Positions 47,548 through 58,615 of a DNA stretch of 64,000 bases are shown here, in pieces. Made by a program: the position numbers and the translations under genes. The stretch's first letter is position 1; each line of letters begins with the position of its first letter. The DNA is from Salinibacterium sp. G-O1 (GTDB taxonomy: Bacteria; Actinomycetota; Actinomycetes; Actinomycetales; Microbacteriaceae), in the NCBI RefSeq assembly GCF_030063305.1, contig NZ_JASISV010000001.1, positions 868,001 through 932,000 of the forward strand, written 5' to 3'. The notes below the pieces were generated by a model. The model saw only the letters and a program-made list of their open reading frames with translations, was not told where the DNA came from and ran no database searches.

Positions 47548-47579
47548 CGGGCGCTGGGGCCGAAAGGTCCCAGCGTCCG
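47548..47579 (+). terminator. GAAA-tetraloop hairpin after the operon 2 binding-protein gene
   Basis: A 14-bp stem with G-U pairs (CGGGCGCTGGGGCC with GGTCCCAGCGTCCG) closes a GAAA tetraloop. No T tract follows. It is in the same place as the operon 1 hairpin but the sequence differs. Confidence 0.65.
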
Positions 47580-47614
47580 CCATTCCGGAAGATGCAGTAA
47601 GGCAGGTCACGTTC

Positions 47615-49146
<1,532 letters not shown>

Positions 49147-49147
<1 letters not shown>

Positions 49148-50217
49148 TGACCAACCTCGAACCCCCAGTGCAACAGCCTGGCCACCACGCGCCCGGCGGC
49201 ACCGACGATGAATCCTCGATCGAAATCAAGGACATTGCCGGACTCAGCCAGGGTCAGATCGTTCGCAAGCGGTTCTTCCGCCATCGTGGTGCTCTTATCG
49301 CGATGTTCGCCCTCCTGTTCATCATCGTGCTGGCATTCACCTCGGTGGGCCCACAGTTCGGTAGTTTCAAGCCGGGTGGATGGTGGCCGTTCACGTGGAA
49401 CGTCGCGGGCGCGATCGAGAACGGGGGCCGTCCAACGCTCACGGTTTTTCCCCTGTCTTTCGGTAATCACCCGTTCGGGCAGGATCAGGTCGGTCGCGAT
49501 ATCTTCGCCGTCGTGATGCGAGGCACTCAGCAATCACTCATGATCATGGTCATCGTGGGGAGCATCGCCACGATCATCGGCACCGTCGTCGGAGCCGTCT
49601 CCGGCTTCTATCGCGGCATCACCGACGCCGTGCTGATGCGCTTCACCGACATCATCATCACGATCCCCGTCATCGTCATTGGTGCAGTTCTCGGACGCCG
49701 GTTCGGCTTCGCCGGTGCACCGGTGCTCGCGCTGATCCTGGGCCTCGTGCTCTGGACCGGACTCGCCCGGCTCGTGCGCGGCGAGTTCCTGACGCTGCGA
49801 GAGCGTGAGTTCGTCGATGCCGCCCGCGTGGCCGGCGCTCGCGATGCGCGAATCATCTTCCGCCACATCCTGCCCAACGCCATCGGCGTGATCATCGTAA
49901 ACTCGACGCTGCTCATGGCGGCCGCGATCCTGATCGAGACCGGGCTGAGCTTCCTCGGCTACGGGGTGCAGGCGCCAGACACCTCGCTCGGCAAGATCAT
50001 CAGCGAGAACCAGGCGGCGTTCTCGACCCGGCCCTGGCTGTTCTGGTGGCCTGGCCTGTTCATCATCGCGATCGCGCTGTGCATCAACTTCATCGGCGAC
50101 GGTCTGCGCGATGCCTTCGATCCACGCCAGAAGCGCATGCCCACGGGCGGAGCGCTGGCGAAGGCGAAGCGTGCCGGCCAGCCCGTCGCCGGCTCGCAGA
50201 AGGCGGGCGACAAGTGA
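49147..50217 (+). CDS. Oligopeptide ABC transporter permease (DppC type), operon 2
   Basis: The 356-residue permease has an N-terminal acidic extension, six helices, and the coupling loop VDAARVAGARDARIIFRHILP. A C-terminal basic tail (RQKRMPTGGALAKAKRAGQP) is unusual for the family. The ATG shares its A with the preceding TGA, so translation is coupled. Confidence 0.93.
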
Positions 50218-50225
50218 TGCGCTCG

Positions 50226-50825
50226 CTAGAGCGCGATGCCCAGAACGGTCGCGACAGCCAGCACGCCGAGCACGACGATCGTCACCCAATGGATGTCGCG
50301 GCGCACGCTCCCGGCTTCGTAGCCCGCGTCAAGCAGCCCGTCGTCGCGCAACTCGTCCCAGTGGCGGCGGATCACGAAGGCCGCGGCACCGCTCCCCGTG
50401 GAGAGAAGGTCGCCGGGGCGAACGGCGCCCATTCCGTTGGAGGCGAGCCGGGCATCCGATGCCGCAGCATTGTGCGCGGCGTAGCGATTCGGCGCGGGAC
50501 TCGCCCAGACGGCCACCTTGCCGGCGCTCGTATAGAGCGTGAGCGCGTACTTCGTGTCGATGCGCTGGATTGCCGGCCACGGCACAGTGATGGTGCTGAA
50601 GACGTTGCGAACCGTGATCGCGTGTTCGGCGACATGCAGGCTGGGTCGCCAGAACAGCGCGTCCACCACGGCGATCAGCAGCAGCAGGCCCCATCCATAC
50701 CGCAGCAGCGCCTCTGCATCACCGGCGACGATGAAACCGACGATGCCCAGACCGGCGATGAGCTCCACAACCACACCAAGAATTCGACCGAAGACGGGGC
50801 GGAAGGTGGTGGGGGCGAAACGCAT
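50226..50825 (-). CDS. PH-domain membrane protein, antisense within operon 2
   Basis: The 199-residue protein begins with RFAPTTFRPVFGRILGVVVE, has two hydrophobic segments, a bacterial PH-like beta domain (LHVAEHAITVRNVFSTITVPW, IDTKYALTLYT) and a C-terminal hydrophobic segment. Function unknown. It lies on the opposite strand between the permease and ATPase genes of operon 2, separating them by 658 bp. Translation of the ATPase gene's own upstream frame across this gene gives nothing meaningful. Confidence 0.78.
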   Translation of the reverse strand: MRFAPTTFRPVFGRILGVVVELIAGLGIVGFIVAGDAEALLRYGWGLLLLIAVVDALFWRPSLHVAEHAITVRNVFSTITVPWPAIQRIDTKYALTLYTSAGKVAVWASPAPNRYAAHNAAASDARLASNGMGAVRPGDLLSTGSGAAAFVIRRHWDELRDDGLLDAGYEAGSVRRDIHWVTIVVLGVLAVATVLGIAL

Positions 50826-50875
50826 TGCCCCAGCTTCGCAGATCGCACGTTCGCACCAGCAGGGAAGGTCAGCTG

Positions 50876-52576
50876 ATGGCCACGACAACACCGACCACAG
50901 ACACGGCCGAAACTGTGCTGGAGGTCACTGGGCTCGGGGTCGACTTCTGGGTCGACGGAACCTTCTATCCCGCCGCCATCGACCTGAACTACTCGGTCAA
51001 ACGCGGTGAGGTGCTCGCCATCGTCGGCGAATCGGGGTCAGGAAAGAGCTCGAGCTCCATGGCTCTGCTCGGCCTGCTGCCCGCCAACGCGATGGTGACC
51101 GGCTCGATCAAGCTGCTCGGCACCGAGCTGCAGGGCATTCCCGAACGCGAGCTCATGAAGGTGCGGGGCAACCAGATCGCCGTGATCTTCCAAGAGCCGA
51201 TGACCGCACTCAACCCGGTCTACACGATCGGTTTTCAGATCATGGAAGCGCTGCGCTCCCATTTCGATCTCACCCCCAGCGAGGCGAAAAGGCGCGCGAT
51301 CGATCTGCTCGACAAGGTCGAGATGCCGGATCCTGCCAACGCGTTCAACAAATATCCCCACCAGCTCTCGGGCGGACAACGCCAGCGCGCGATGATCGCC
51401 CAGTCGATCTCCTGCGACCCGGTGCTGCTCATCGCTGACGAGCCCACCACCGCCCTCGACGTGACGGTTCAGGCGGAGATCCTGGATCTGCTGCGCAGCC
51501 TGCACAAGCGGCTCGACAGTGCGATCATCCTGATCACTCACGACATGGGTGTTGTGGCCGACCTCGCCGACCACATCATGGTGATGAAGGATGGCCTCGC
51601 CGTCGAAACCGGCACCGTCATCGATGTATTCACGAAGCCGACCGCCGACTACACGAAGTCGCTGCTCGCGGCGGTGCCGCACCTGGGCGCGGCCACACTC
51701 GAGACGTCGCTGCGCGTGACCACCGCTCGCACCGACACCCGCGAGGCCGTGCTGTCGTTCGAGAACGTGTCGATCGAGTACCCCAAACGCGGACGGGTGC
51801 CGGCGTTCCGTGCGGCGGAGAACATCAACCTTGACGTGTTTCCCGGCGAGATCGTGGGACTGGTGGGGGAGTCGGGTTCGGGCAAGACCACCCTGGGTCG
51901 GGCATCCGTCGGCCTGCTGCCGATCTCTCAGGGCACGTTGACCGTCGTCGGACACGACATCTCGAACGCGAGCCAGAAAGATCTGCGACCGCTGCGCCAG
52001 AAGACCGGAATCGTCTTCCAGGACCCTGGGTCGAGCCTGAATCCCCGGATGCCCATAGGCCAGTCGATCGGCGAGCCGCTGCTGCTCGCCGGGCAGGCCA
52101 AGGGCAAAGCGCTCGACCTGCGGGTGGAGGAGCTGCTGAGTTCTGTCGAACTGCCGACCAGCTACCGCAACCGTTACCCGCACGAGTTGAGCGGTGGTCA
52201 GCGCCAGCGCGTTGGCATCGCGCGGGCGCTCGCACTGACCCCGCAACTGCTCGTCGCCGACGAGCCGACGAGCGCTCTGGATGTCTCAGTTCAGGCCCGA
52301 TTCCTCGATCTTTTGCAGGAACTCCAGCAAAGACTTCAGTTCGCCTGCCTCTTCATCAGCCATGACCTGGCGGTGGTGGATATCCTCGCGCACAGGATTG
52401 CGGTCATGCATCGCGGTAGACTAGTTGAGCAGGGAACTCGAGACGAGATCCTGCGACACCCCAAAGACCCTTACACGCAGCGGCTTATCGCCGCCGTGCC
52501 GCTGCCAGATCCGCTTGCGCAGCGCGAGCGTCGCGAGACTCGCGCCGCCTCCAAGGCCTCTGACGACCAGAACTAG
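50876..52576 (+). CDS. Fused oligopeptide ABC transporter ATPase (DppD-DppF), operon 2
   Basis: The 566-residue protein again has two ATPase domains: GESGSGKSS, LSGGQRQRAMIA and LIADEPTTALD in the first; GESGSGKTT, LSGGQRQRVGIA and LVADEPTSALD in the second. ATG 50876 follows AGGGAAGG. It is separated from its permeases by an antisense gene, so it may have its own promoter in or behind that gene. Similar in plan to the operon 1 ATPase, which supports an ancient operon duplication. Confidence 0.94.
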   Translation: MATTTPTTDTAETVLEVTGLGVDFWVDGTFYPAAIDLNYSVKRGEVLAIVGESGSGKSSSSMALLGLLPANAMVTGSIKLLGTELQGIPERELMKVRGNQIAVIFQEPMTALNPVYTIGFQIMEALRSHFDLTPSEAKRRAIDLLDKVEMPDPANAFNKYPHQLSGGQRQRAMIAQSISCDPVLLIADEPTTALDVTVQAEILDLLRSLHKRLDSAIILITHDMGVVADLADHIMVMKDGLAVETGTVIDVFTKPTADYTKSLLAAVPHLGAATLETSLRVTTARTDTREAVLSFENVSIEYPKRGRVPAFRAAENINLDVFPGEIVGLVGESGSGKTTLGRASVGLLPISQGTLTVVGHDISNASQKDLRPLRQKTGIVFQDPGSSLNPRMPIGQSIGEPLLLAGQAKGKALDLRVEELLSSVELPTSYRNRYPHELSGGQRQRVGIARALALTPQLLVADEPTSALDVSVQARFLDLLQELQQRLQFACLFISHDLAVVDILAHRIAVMHRGRLVEQGTRDEILRHPKDPYTQRLIAAVPLPDPLAQRERRETRAASKASDDQN

Positions 52577-52588
52577 AAGGAATACGCT

Positions 52589-54508
52589 ATGGCAATCGCC
52601 ACACGCTCAGACCTGCGCAACGTGGCGATTGTCGCCCACGTTGACCACGGCAAGACAACCCTCGTTGACGCCATGCTCAGGCAGACCAACTCATTCGCCG
52701 AACACGCTCACCTTGAGGAGCGTGCGATGGACTCGAACGACCTCGAGCGTGAGAAGGGCATCACGATCCTCGCCAAGAACACGGCGATCTCGTACAAGGG
52801 CATCCACGCCGCGGCAAACGGCGACGGCGGACCGATCACGATCAACGTGATCGACACCCCGGGCCACGCCGACTTCGGTGGCGAGGTCGAGCGCGGTCTG
52901 TCCATGGTCGACGGCGTCGTGCTGCTGGTTGACGCCAGCGAGGGCCCGCTGCCACAGACGCGTTTCGTGCTGCGCAAGGCTCTTGAGGCCAAGCTCCCCG
53001 TCATCCTGCTCGTCAACAAGACCGACCGCCCCGATGCTCGCATCGACGAGGTCGTCACCGAGAGCCAGGATCTGCTCCTCGGCCTCGCGAGCGACATGCA
53101 CGATGACTTCCCCGACATGGACCTCGACGCCGTTCTCGACGTTCCCGTCGTGTACGCCTCCGGCCGTAACGGTGCCGCGAGCTGGAACCGGCCCGAGAAC
53201 GGTTCGCTGCCAGACAACGACGACCTCGAGCCGTTGTTCGACGCGATCATCAAGCACATCCCGGCACCCACCTACGATGACGCGCACCCCCTGCAGGCGC
53301 ACGTCACCAACCTCGACGCCTCGCCGTTCCTCGGCCGCCTCGCCCTGCTGCGTGTCTTCAACGGCACGATCAAGAAGGGGCAGACCGTTGCCTGGGTCAA
53401 GCACGACGGCAGCGTGCACAACGTGCGCGTCACCGAGCTGCTGATCACGAAGGCGCTCGACCGTTTCCCGACCGAATCTGCGGGCCCCGGCGACATCGTC
53501 GCTGTCGCAGGCTTCGAGGACATCACCATCGGTGAAACCCTTGCAGACCCGGATGACGTTCGCCCGCTGCCGACCATCAAGGTCGACGACCCCGCCATCT
53601 CGATGACGATCGGAACCAACACCGGCCCGCTCATCGGCAAGGTCAAGGGCCACAAGCTGACCGCCCGTATGGTCAAGGATCGCCTCGACCGCGAGCTCGT
53701 CGGTAACGTCTCGATCAAGCTGGTCGACATCGGCCGCCCGGATGCCTGGGAGATCCAGGGACGTGGAGAGCTTGCTCTCGCCATCCTGGTCGAGCAGATG
53801 CGTCGCGAAGGTTACGAGCTGACCGTCGGCAAGCCACAGGTGGTCACGAAGCACATCGACGGCAAGCTCAACGAGCCCTTCGAGCACCTCACGATCGACT
53901 CGCCCGAAGAGCACCTCGGAGCTATCACCCAGCTGCTGGCCGCCCGCAAGGGTCGCATGATCACCATGACAAACCACGGCACCGGCTGGGTTCGCATGGA
54001 GTTCGTCGTGCCGTCGCGCGGGCTCATCGGATTCCGCACCGAGTTCCTCACGATCACCCGCGGAACCGGAATCGCCAACGCGATCTCGCACGGGTACGAG
54101 CCGTGGGCAGGCGCCATCGAGACCCGCACCAACGGCTCGATCGTCGCAGACCGCTCAGGTGTTGCCACTCCGTTCGCCATGACGGCCCTGCAGGAGCGCA
54201 TGTCGTTCTTCGTCGAGCCGACCCAAGAGGTCTACGAGGGAATGGTTGTTGGTGAGAACTCGCGTGCAGATGACATGGACGTGAACATCACCAAGGAGAA
54301 GCAGCTCACCAACATGCGCCAGTCGACGTCTGACACGTTCGAGCGCATGACTCCTTCGCGCAAGCTGACCCTCGAAGAGTGCCTCGAGTTCGCTCGCGAA
54401 GACGAGTGCGTCGAGGTCACACCCGAGGTGATCCGCATCCGCAAGGTCGAGCTCGACTCGAACGCTCGCGCCCGTGCATACTCACAGCGCAAGAAGCAGA
54501 ACGCCTAA
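52589..54508 (+). CDS. typA: Translational GTPase TypA/BipA
   Basis: The 639-residue ribosome-associated GTPase has G1 AHVDHGKTT (residues about 16-24), switch motifs REKGITILAKNTAI, G3 DTPGHADFGGEV and G4 NKTDR, followed by beta-barrel, two EF-G-like domains and the TypA-specific C-terminal region ending RIRKVELDSN. AGAAGGAA precedes the ATG. It starts 13 bp after the ATPase stop and may be read with operon 2. In mycobacteria typA is also near mshB, fdx and dapC. Confidence 0.96.
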   Translation: MAIATRSDLRNVAIVAHVDHGKTTLVDAMLRQTNSFAEHAHLEERAMDSNDLEREKGITILAKNTAISYKGIHAAANGDGGPITINVIDTPGHADFGGEVERGLSMVDGVVLLVDASEGPLPQTRFVLRKALEAKLPVILLVNKTDRPDARIDEVVTESQDLLLGLASDMHDDFPDMDLDAVLDVPVVYASGRNGAASWNRPENGSLPDNDDLEPLFDAIIKHIPAPTYDDAHPLQAHVTNLDASPFLGRLALLRVFNGTIKKGQTVAWVKHDGSVHNVRVTELLITKALDRFPTESAGPGDIVAVAGFEDITIGETLADPDDVRPLPTIKVDDPAISMTIGTNTGPLIGKVKGHKLTARMVKDRLDRELVGNVSIKLVDIGRPDAWEIQGRGELALAILVEQMRREGYELTVGKPQVVTKHIDGKLNEPFEHLTIDSPEEHLGAITQLLAARKGRMITMTNHGTGWVRMEFVVPSRGLIGFRTEFLTITRGTGIANAISHGYEPWAGAIETRTNGSIVADRSGVATPFAMTALQERMSFFVEPTQEVYEGMVVGENSRADDMDVNITKEKQLTNMRQSTSDTFERMTPSRKLTLEECLEFAREDECVEVTPEVIRIRKVELDSNARARAYSQRKKQNA

Positions 54509-54608
54509 CAGCAACCAACCGGCCGCGCGTCGGGGGCGATCAGCCCTTGGCGCGCGGTTTGTGCATTTCCCGGAGAAGGTCGCCATTCCCTCCGCCGCCG
54601 CAACGCGC

Positions 54609-54614
54609 TACGCT
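54609..54614 (+). promoter_or_regulatory. -10 hexamer TACGCT for the 54621 lipoprotein gene
   Basis: TACGCT ends 6 nt before GTG 54621; leaderless spacing. Confidence 0.4.
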
Positions 54615-54620
54615 GTGGCC

Positions 54621-55067
54621 GTGAAAGCTTCCCGCCTGAGGGTGCTCGTCGCCGTGACACTGGCTGTCACGATCACTCCCGCGCTCGCAGGGTGTGGCTT
54701 CAACCCGGTCGAGTCGATCATCGAGCAGGCGACCGGCGGAGACGTGGATATCGGCGGACCCTCGGTTCCCGAGAGCTTCCCGAGCGAGATTCCCCTCGTC
54801 GACGGCGAGGTGCAGTTCGGCGCGGGAATGTCATCCGACGACTCGCGGATCTGGAATGTCACCATCAAGACCAACAACGCTTCGGCCCTCGAGACCGTGA
54901 AGTCACAGTTGGCCGGGGCAGGATTCACGGAGGCCGACGGCGTCGGGGGTTCCACCGACGGCGGGTCTCTTGCCACGTTCACGAGCGACAAATACAACGT
55001 CGCCGTCGTCGTCACCACCAGCGATGGTGACACCATCGTGAACTACACGGTCACCTCGATCTCGTAG
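54621..55067 (+). CDS. Uncharacterised lipoprotein
   Basis: The 148-residue protein has a signal peptide ending in lipobox ALAGCG, so it is lipid-anchored outside the membrane. The mature part (IPLVDGEVQFGAGMSSDDSR, WNVTIKTNNASALETVKSQL) predicts a small alpha/beta domain without cysteines. I do not recognise a functional family. GTG 54621 is preferred; GTG 54615 is in frame two codons upstream. Confidence 0.78.
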   Translation: MKASRLRVLVAVTLAVTITPALAGCGFNPVESIIEQATGGDVDIGGPSVPESFPSEIPLVDGEVQFGAGMSSDDSRIWNVTIKTNNASALETVKSQLAGAGFTEADGVGGSTDGGSLATFTSDKYNVAVVVTTSDGDTIVNYTVTSIS

Positions 55068-55072
55068 CAGCT

Positions 55073-55085
55073 CCGGCGCGGCCGG
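55073..55085. terminator. Short hairpin between convergent genes (lipoprotein and efeB)
   Basis: CCGGC and GCCGG pair across a 3-nt loop in the 19-bp gap between the two stops. Confidence 0.35.
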
Positions 55086-55086
55086 A

Positions 55087-56379
55087 TCAGCCGAAGAGGC
55101 TCGCCCCGACGTAGCTCCCGGATGCCGCACCCGGCGGTACAGCGAAAATGGCTGACCCGACATGCTTGATGTACTCGTTGAGCGCATCGCGGCTGAGATT
55201 CGACTGCACGTCGATGAACTGCTGGGGGGAGCGCTGGAATGAGATGAAGAAGAGCCCGGCATCCAATCGTCCGAGCTCGTCGTTGCCGTCGACGTAGTTG
55301 TAGCCGCGGCGCAGCAGCTGTGAGCCCTTGGTGACGGATGAGTGTGCGAGGCGGACGTGCGCGTCGGTGTCGATGAGCGGCTGGTCGGCGGCGCCTTTCG
55401 ACTCGAAGTCGAGCTCCGAGAATTCGGATCCGCCAGACAGCGGTGCGCCCTCGCCCTTGTTGCGGCCGATGACCCGCTCCTGTTCGCCGAGCATGGTGCG
55501 ATCCCAGGCCTCGATAATCATCCGGATCTTGCGGGTGACGAGGTAGCTTCCACCGGTGAGCCACGCGGCGTCGTCGTTTCCGACCCAGACCTGGTCGTTC
55601 ACGGTGGTGGGGTCTTCGGCCTTGATGTTGGCCGTGCCGTCTTTGAACCCGAACAGGTTTCTTGGGGTGACCTGCGAGGTCGAGGTGGATGATGTGCGCC
55701 CGAACCCCAGCTGCGACCAGCGAATCGAGGCTCGGCCGAATGCGATGCGGCTCAGGTTGCGGATGGCGTGCACCGCCACCTGCGGATCGTCGGCGCAGGC
55801 CTGGATGCAGAGGTCGCCGCCCCCGGCGCCGGGAATCAGGGCGTCGCCGGAGAAGCGGGGGAGTTTGGCGAGCAGGGCCGGCTTCTGGCTGGCGATGCCG
55901 AAGCGGTCGACGCCGTCGTCCGTCGTGAAGAGTGTGGGGCCGAAGCCGAACGTGATGGTGAGGGCGCTCGCCGGCAGGTCGAGAGCTTCGCCGGTGTCGT
56001 CGGGAGGGGCCAGCGGGGAGCCGTTGACGGCCCCGGCCTCCGTGACATCCTGCCCCTGGGTCATGCGGGCGGCCGCGAACGACCAGTCCTTCAGCAACTC
56101 GATGAGCTCGTCGCGGCTCGTCGTCTCAGAGAGGTCGAACGCGGCGAAATGCAGCCTGTCCTGCGCGGCGGTGGTGATGCCCGCCTGATGGTCGCCGAAG
56201 AAGGGATAAGTGGTGATGACCCCGGCGGAATTCGCTGCACCGCCACCGGACATGACGGCGGCGGCGGATGCCCCACCGAGGGCGGCACCGGCGACGCCGG
56301 CCCCGGCCAGCCCGAACAGCCCGCGGCGAGAGAGCCCGGTTGCTGTGGGTTCAGGTTCGGCGGGGGTCTGGGTCGTCAC
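55087..56379 (-). CDS. efeB: Deferrochelatase/peroxidase EfeB (Dyp type)
   Basis: The 430-residue heme peroxidase has a twin-arginine signal (GLSRRGLFGLAGAGVAG), so it is exported folded. The Dyp motif GFKDGTANI near residue 240 and the proximal histidine region DTDAHVRLAH mark the family. EfeB works with EfeU and EfeO in ferrous iron uptake and can release iron from heme. GTG 56379 overlaps the efeO stop (GTGA). Confidence 0.95.
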   Translation of the reverse strand: MTTQTPAEPEPTATGLSRRGLFGLAGAGVAGAALGGASAAAVMSGGGAANSAGVITTYPFFGDHQAGITTAAQDRLHFAAFDLSETTSRDELIELLKDWSFAAARMTQGQDVTEAGAVNGSPLAPPDDTGEALDLPASALTITFGFGPTLFTTDDGVDRFGIASQKPALLAKLPRFSGDALIPGAGGGDLCIQACADDPQVAVHAIRNLSRIAFGRASIRWSQLGFGRTSSTSTSQVTPRNLFGFKDGTANIKAEDPTTVNDQVWVGNDDAAWLTGGSYLVTRKIRMIIEAWDRTMLGEQERVIGRNKGEGAPLSGGSEFSELDFESKGAADQPLIDTDAHVRLAHSSVTKGSQLLRRGYNYVDGNDELGRLDAGLFFISFQRSPQQFIDVQSNLSRDALNEYIKHVGSAIFAVPPGAASGSYVGASLFG

Positions 56380-57590
56380 TCGGCCACCCCGAGCACGATG
56401 TGCGTGAGGTTCGACAGCGGCTCGGCCAGGGCGTTCACCTGGTTTGACAGCGCCTTGCGTTCCGCAGCGGTCACGGTGTCGTAGCTGGTGAATCCTGACT
56501 CCAGGCTTCCGTAGGTGCCGAGCAGGGTCTTGAGCGCGGCGAATTCGGCCTCGATGTCGTCGACGAGAGCGCTGCTCTCGGCGCCCTTGCTCGAGGCGAT
56601 GTCCTTCACGTTGCCGAAGGCGACCTCGGCGCCCTGCACGTTGCCGAAGAAGTCGTAGAGGTCTGAGTGAGACCACCAGTCCTCCTCGCCGGAGATCTTG
56701 CCGACGGCGACCTCGTCCAGAAGCGCAATGGCGCCATTGCTGATGTCGGCCAGGGTGACGGTGAAGTCGTCCGCGTTGACCAAATCGGACAGTTCCTGCA
56801 CGTTCGCGACGAGCCCGTCAGCGATGTCCTGTCGCTCCTGCGGTGTCGATGGGGCCCAATCGAGCAGCGCGGATTCGCCGTCAGAGTTGAGGTCGCCGGC
56901 CTGAGGCGCCCAGAGGTCCTTCTCCATGCGGTGGAATCCGGTCCAGTCGAGGCCCTCGGCCGTGGCATCCACCTCCCGGTAGTCGATCTTGGGATCGAGG
57001 TCGCCGAACGCCTCGGCGGTGGGTTCGATGCGCTCGTACGAGACACGAGCGCTGGCGAAGAGTGAGCGCGCTGTCTCGTCGTCTCCCGCCGCGTAGGCAG
57101 TGGCGAACGCAGCGACCTGGGGCACCAGTTCGTCGACCTGCGACGTGATGTAGGCGATGTAGTTGGTGACGGCCTGCTCTTCGAGTGCCCGGTCGCTGGT
57201 GGAACCGGTGACGGTATCGCCGGTCACGGTGAACTCGGCGACCCCGATGGGAGCCCCGACACGCTCGAACTTGCAAGCCGTGTAGTAGGTGCCGGGCTCG
57301 AGCTGCGCGACGAACGAGGCCGTCTGGCCGGGGGTGATGTTCTCCTTCTCGCCGACGATGCGCAGCTTGTCTTCGGCGAAGATGTAGAACTCGTTGACGC
57401 CAGTGCCCGAGTTGGTGATCGAGAAGCTGATCGCCCCGGCCGCTGCCGTTGAGTCTGAGACGGCGCAGGTGTCGTCCGTGATGGCCACGGTGAGTGCGGT
57501 GGTCGACGCCGCGTTGTTGGGAACGCAGCCGGACAGCGCGAGAGCGAGTGTTGCGGCTCCGGCGACGCCGATGAGAAGTCGGTTGGGCAT
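56376..57590 (-). CDS. efeO: Iron uptake lipoprotein EfeO
   Basis: The 404-residue protein has lipobox ALSGCV, an N-terminal cupredoxin-like domain (residues about 30-125) and a C-terminal M75 peptidase-like domain with HxxE in GFHRMEKDLW. It is the extracellular iron-binding component of the EfeUOB system. AGGAG precedes the ATG. It follows efeU by 48 bp and is coupled to efeB. Confidence 0.95.
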   Translation of the reverse strand: MPNRLLIGVAGAATLALALSGCVPNNAASTTALTVAITDDTCAVSDSTAAAGAISFSITNSGTGVNEFYIFAEDKLRIVGEKENITPGQTASFVAQLEPGTYYTACKFERVGAPIGVAEFTVTGDTVTGSTSDRALEEQAVTNYIAYITSQVDELVPQVAAFATAYAAGDDETARSLFASARVSYERIEPTAEAFGDLDPKIDYREVDATAEGLDWTGFHRMEKDLWAPQAGDLNSDGESALLDWAPSTPQERQDIADGLVANVQELSDLVNADDFTVTLADISNGAIALLDEVAVGKISGEEDWWSHSDLYDFFGNVQGAEVAFGNVKDIASSKGAESSALVDDIEAEFAALKTLLGTYGSLESGFTSYDTVTAAERKALSNQVNALAEPLSNLTHIVLGVAE

Positions 57591-57638
57591 GGCAGTGCTC
57601 CTGGTCTGGGGTGTGCTCGTGCGAGGGGTGGGGGAGAG

Positions 57639-58514
57639 TCAGATGGGGTTGCTGGCAACGATCGGTGTCGTTGCGGTGTTGGCGACGGGCGCGTCTGTGG
57701 CGATGGCCGCGCGACCGCCTCCGACCCTGCGCAGGAACAGGGTGGTGATGACGATCAGGTACGCAAGCCAGGCGATGAACTGCAGCCACGTTGGCTCTGG
57801 CGTGAAGTTGAACAGGCCGCTGAGGATGGTGCCGTACCAGCTGGAGGGCGGGATGGCCGTGGCCAGGCTGAACGCGATCTGGCTGTGTCCGGCGACGACT
57901 CCGGCCTCCTGCAGGTCGCCGATGCCGTAGGAGAGAACGCCGGCGGCCACAAGGATGAGGAACAGCCCCGTCCAGGTGAAGAACTTCGAAAGGTTGATGC
58001 GCACGAGTCCGCGATAGATCAGGTAGGCGATGACGACCGAGACCAGAATGCCCACGATCGCGGAGACCGTGCCGACGACGGCGTTGGCGCCGGAGTTGAC
58101 GCTGGCCCAGATGAACAGGGCCGTCTCGACCCCCTCACGACCCACACTCACGAAGCCGACCACGACGATGCCGAGCCCTGCGCCGGCGACGGCCGCATCC
58201 AGTTTCGACTGGAGTTCACCCTTGAGGCTGCGGGCGTGGCTTCCCATCCAGAAGATCATCCAGGTGACCAGAATGACGGCGAGGATCGACAGGGCGCCGC
58301 CGAGAATCTCCTGCCCCTGGAAGCTCAGGCCATACGGACCCCAGGTCAGGATGGCGCCGGTGGCCAGGGAGATCGCGATCGCAGCGCCGATGCCCATCCA
58401 GAGACGGGGGAGCACGTCACGTCGGCTGATCTTGATGAGATAGGCGACGAGGATGCCGACGATGAGGCCTGCTTCGAGGCCCTCGCGGAGGCCGATGAGG
58501 AAATTGGAGAGCAC
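57639..58514 (-). CDS. efeU: Ferrous/ferric iron permease EfeU (FTR1 family)
   Basis: The 291-residue permease has seven membrane helices and both REGxE iron motifs: LREGLEAGL near residue 10 and GREGVETAL near residue 125. GTG 58514 is the start; there is no good ribosome binding site. It heads efeUOB, and an iron box lies 23 bp upstream, so the operon should be repressed by a DtxR/IdeR-type regulator when iron is plentiful. Confidence 0.95.
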   Translation of the reverse strand: MLSNFLIGLREGLEAGLIVGILVAYLIKISRRDVLPRLWMGIGAAIAISLATGAILTWGPYGLSFQGQEILGGALSILAVILVTWMIFWMGSHARSLKGELQSKLDAAVAGAGLGIVVVGFVSVGREGVETALFIWASVNSGANAVVGTVSAIVGILVSVVIAYLIYRGLVRINLSKFFTWTGLFLILVAAGVLSYGIGDLQEAGVVAGHSQIAFSLATAIPPSSWYGTILSGLFNFTPEPTWLQFIAWLAYLIVITTLFLRRVGGGRAAIATDAPVANTATTPIVASNPI

Positions 58515-58536
58515 GAACAGCTTTCGGAAACTTAGG

Positions 58537-58555
58537 GTTGGTAAGGCTTACCTAA
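58537..58555 (-). promoter_or_regulatory. DtxR/IdeR-type iron box for efeUOB
   Basis: The minus strand reads TTAGGTAAGCCTTACCAAC, matching 15 of 19 positions of the consensus TTAGGTTAGCCTAACCTAA with the central symmetrical part nearly intact. It lies 23 bp upstream of efeU and 61 bp upstream of the divergent deacetylase gene, so it might affect that gene too. Confidence 0.75.
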
Positions 58556-58615
58556 CCGATAAAACGATACCCGGCTATGCCTATCCTGTCTAGTTGGATC
58601 AAAACAAGGAGACGC

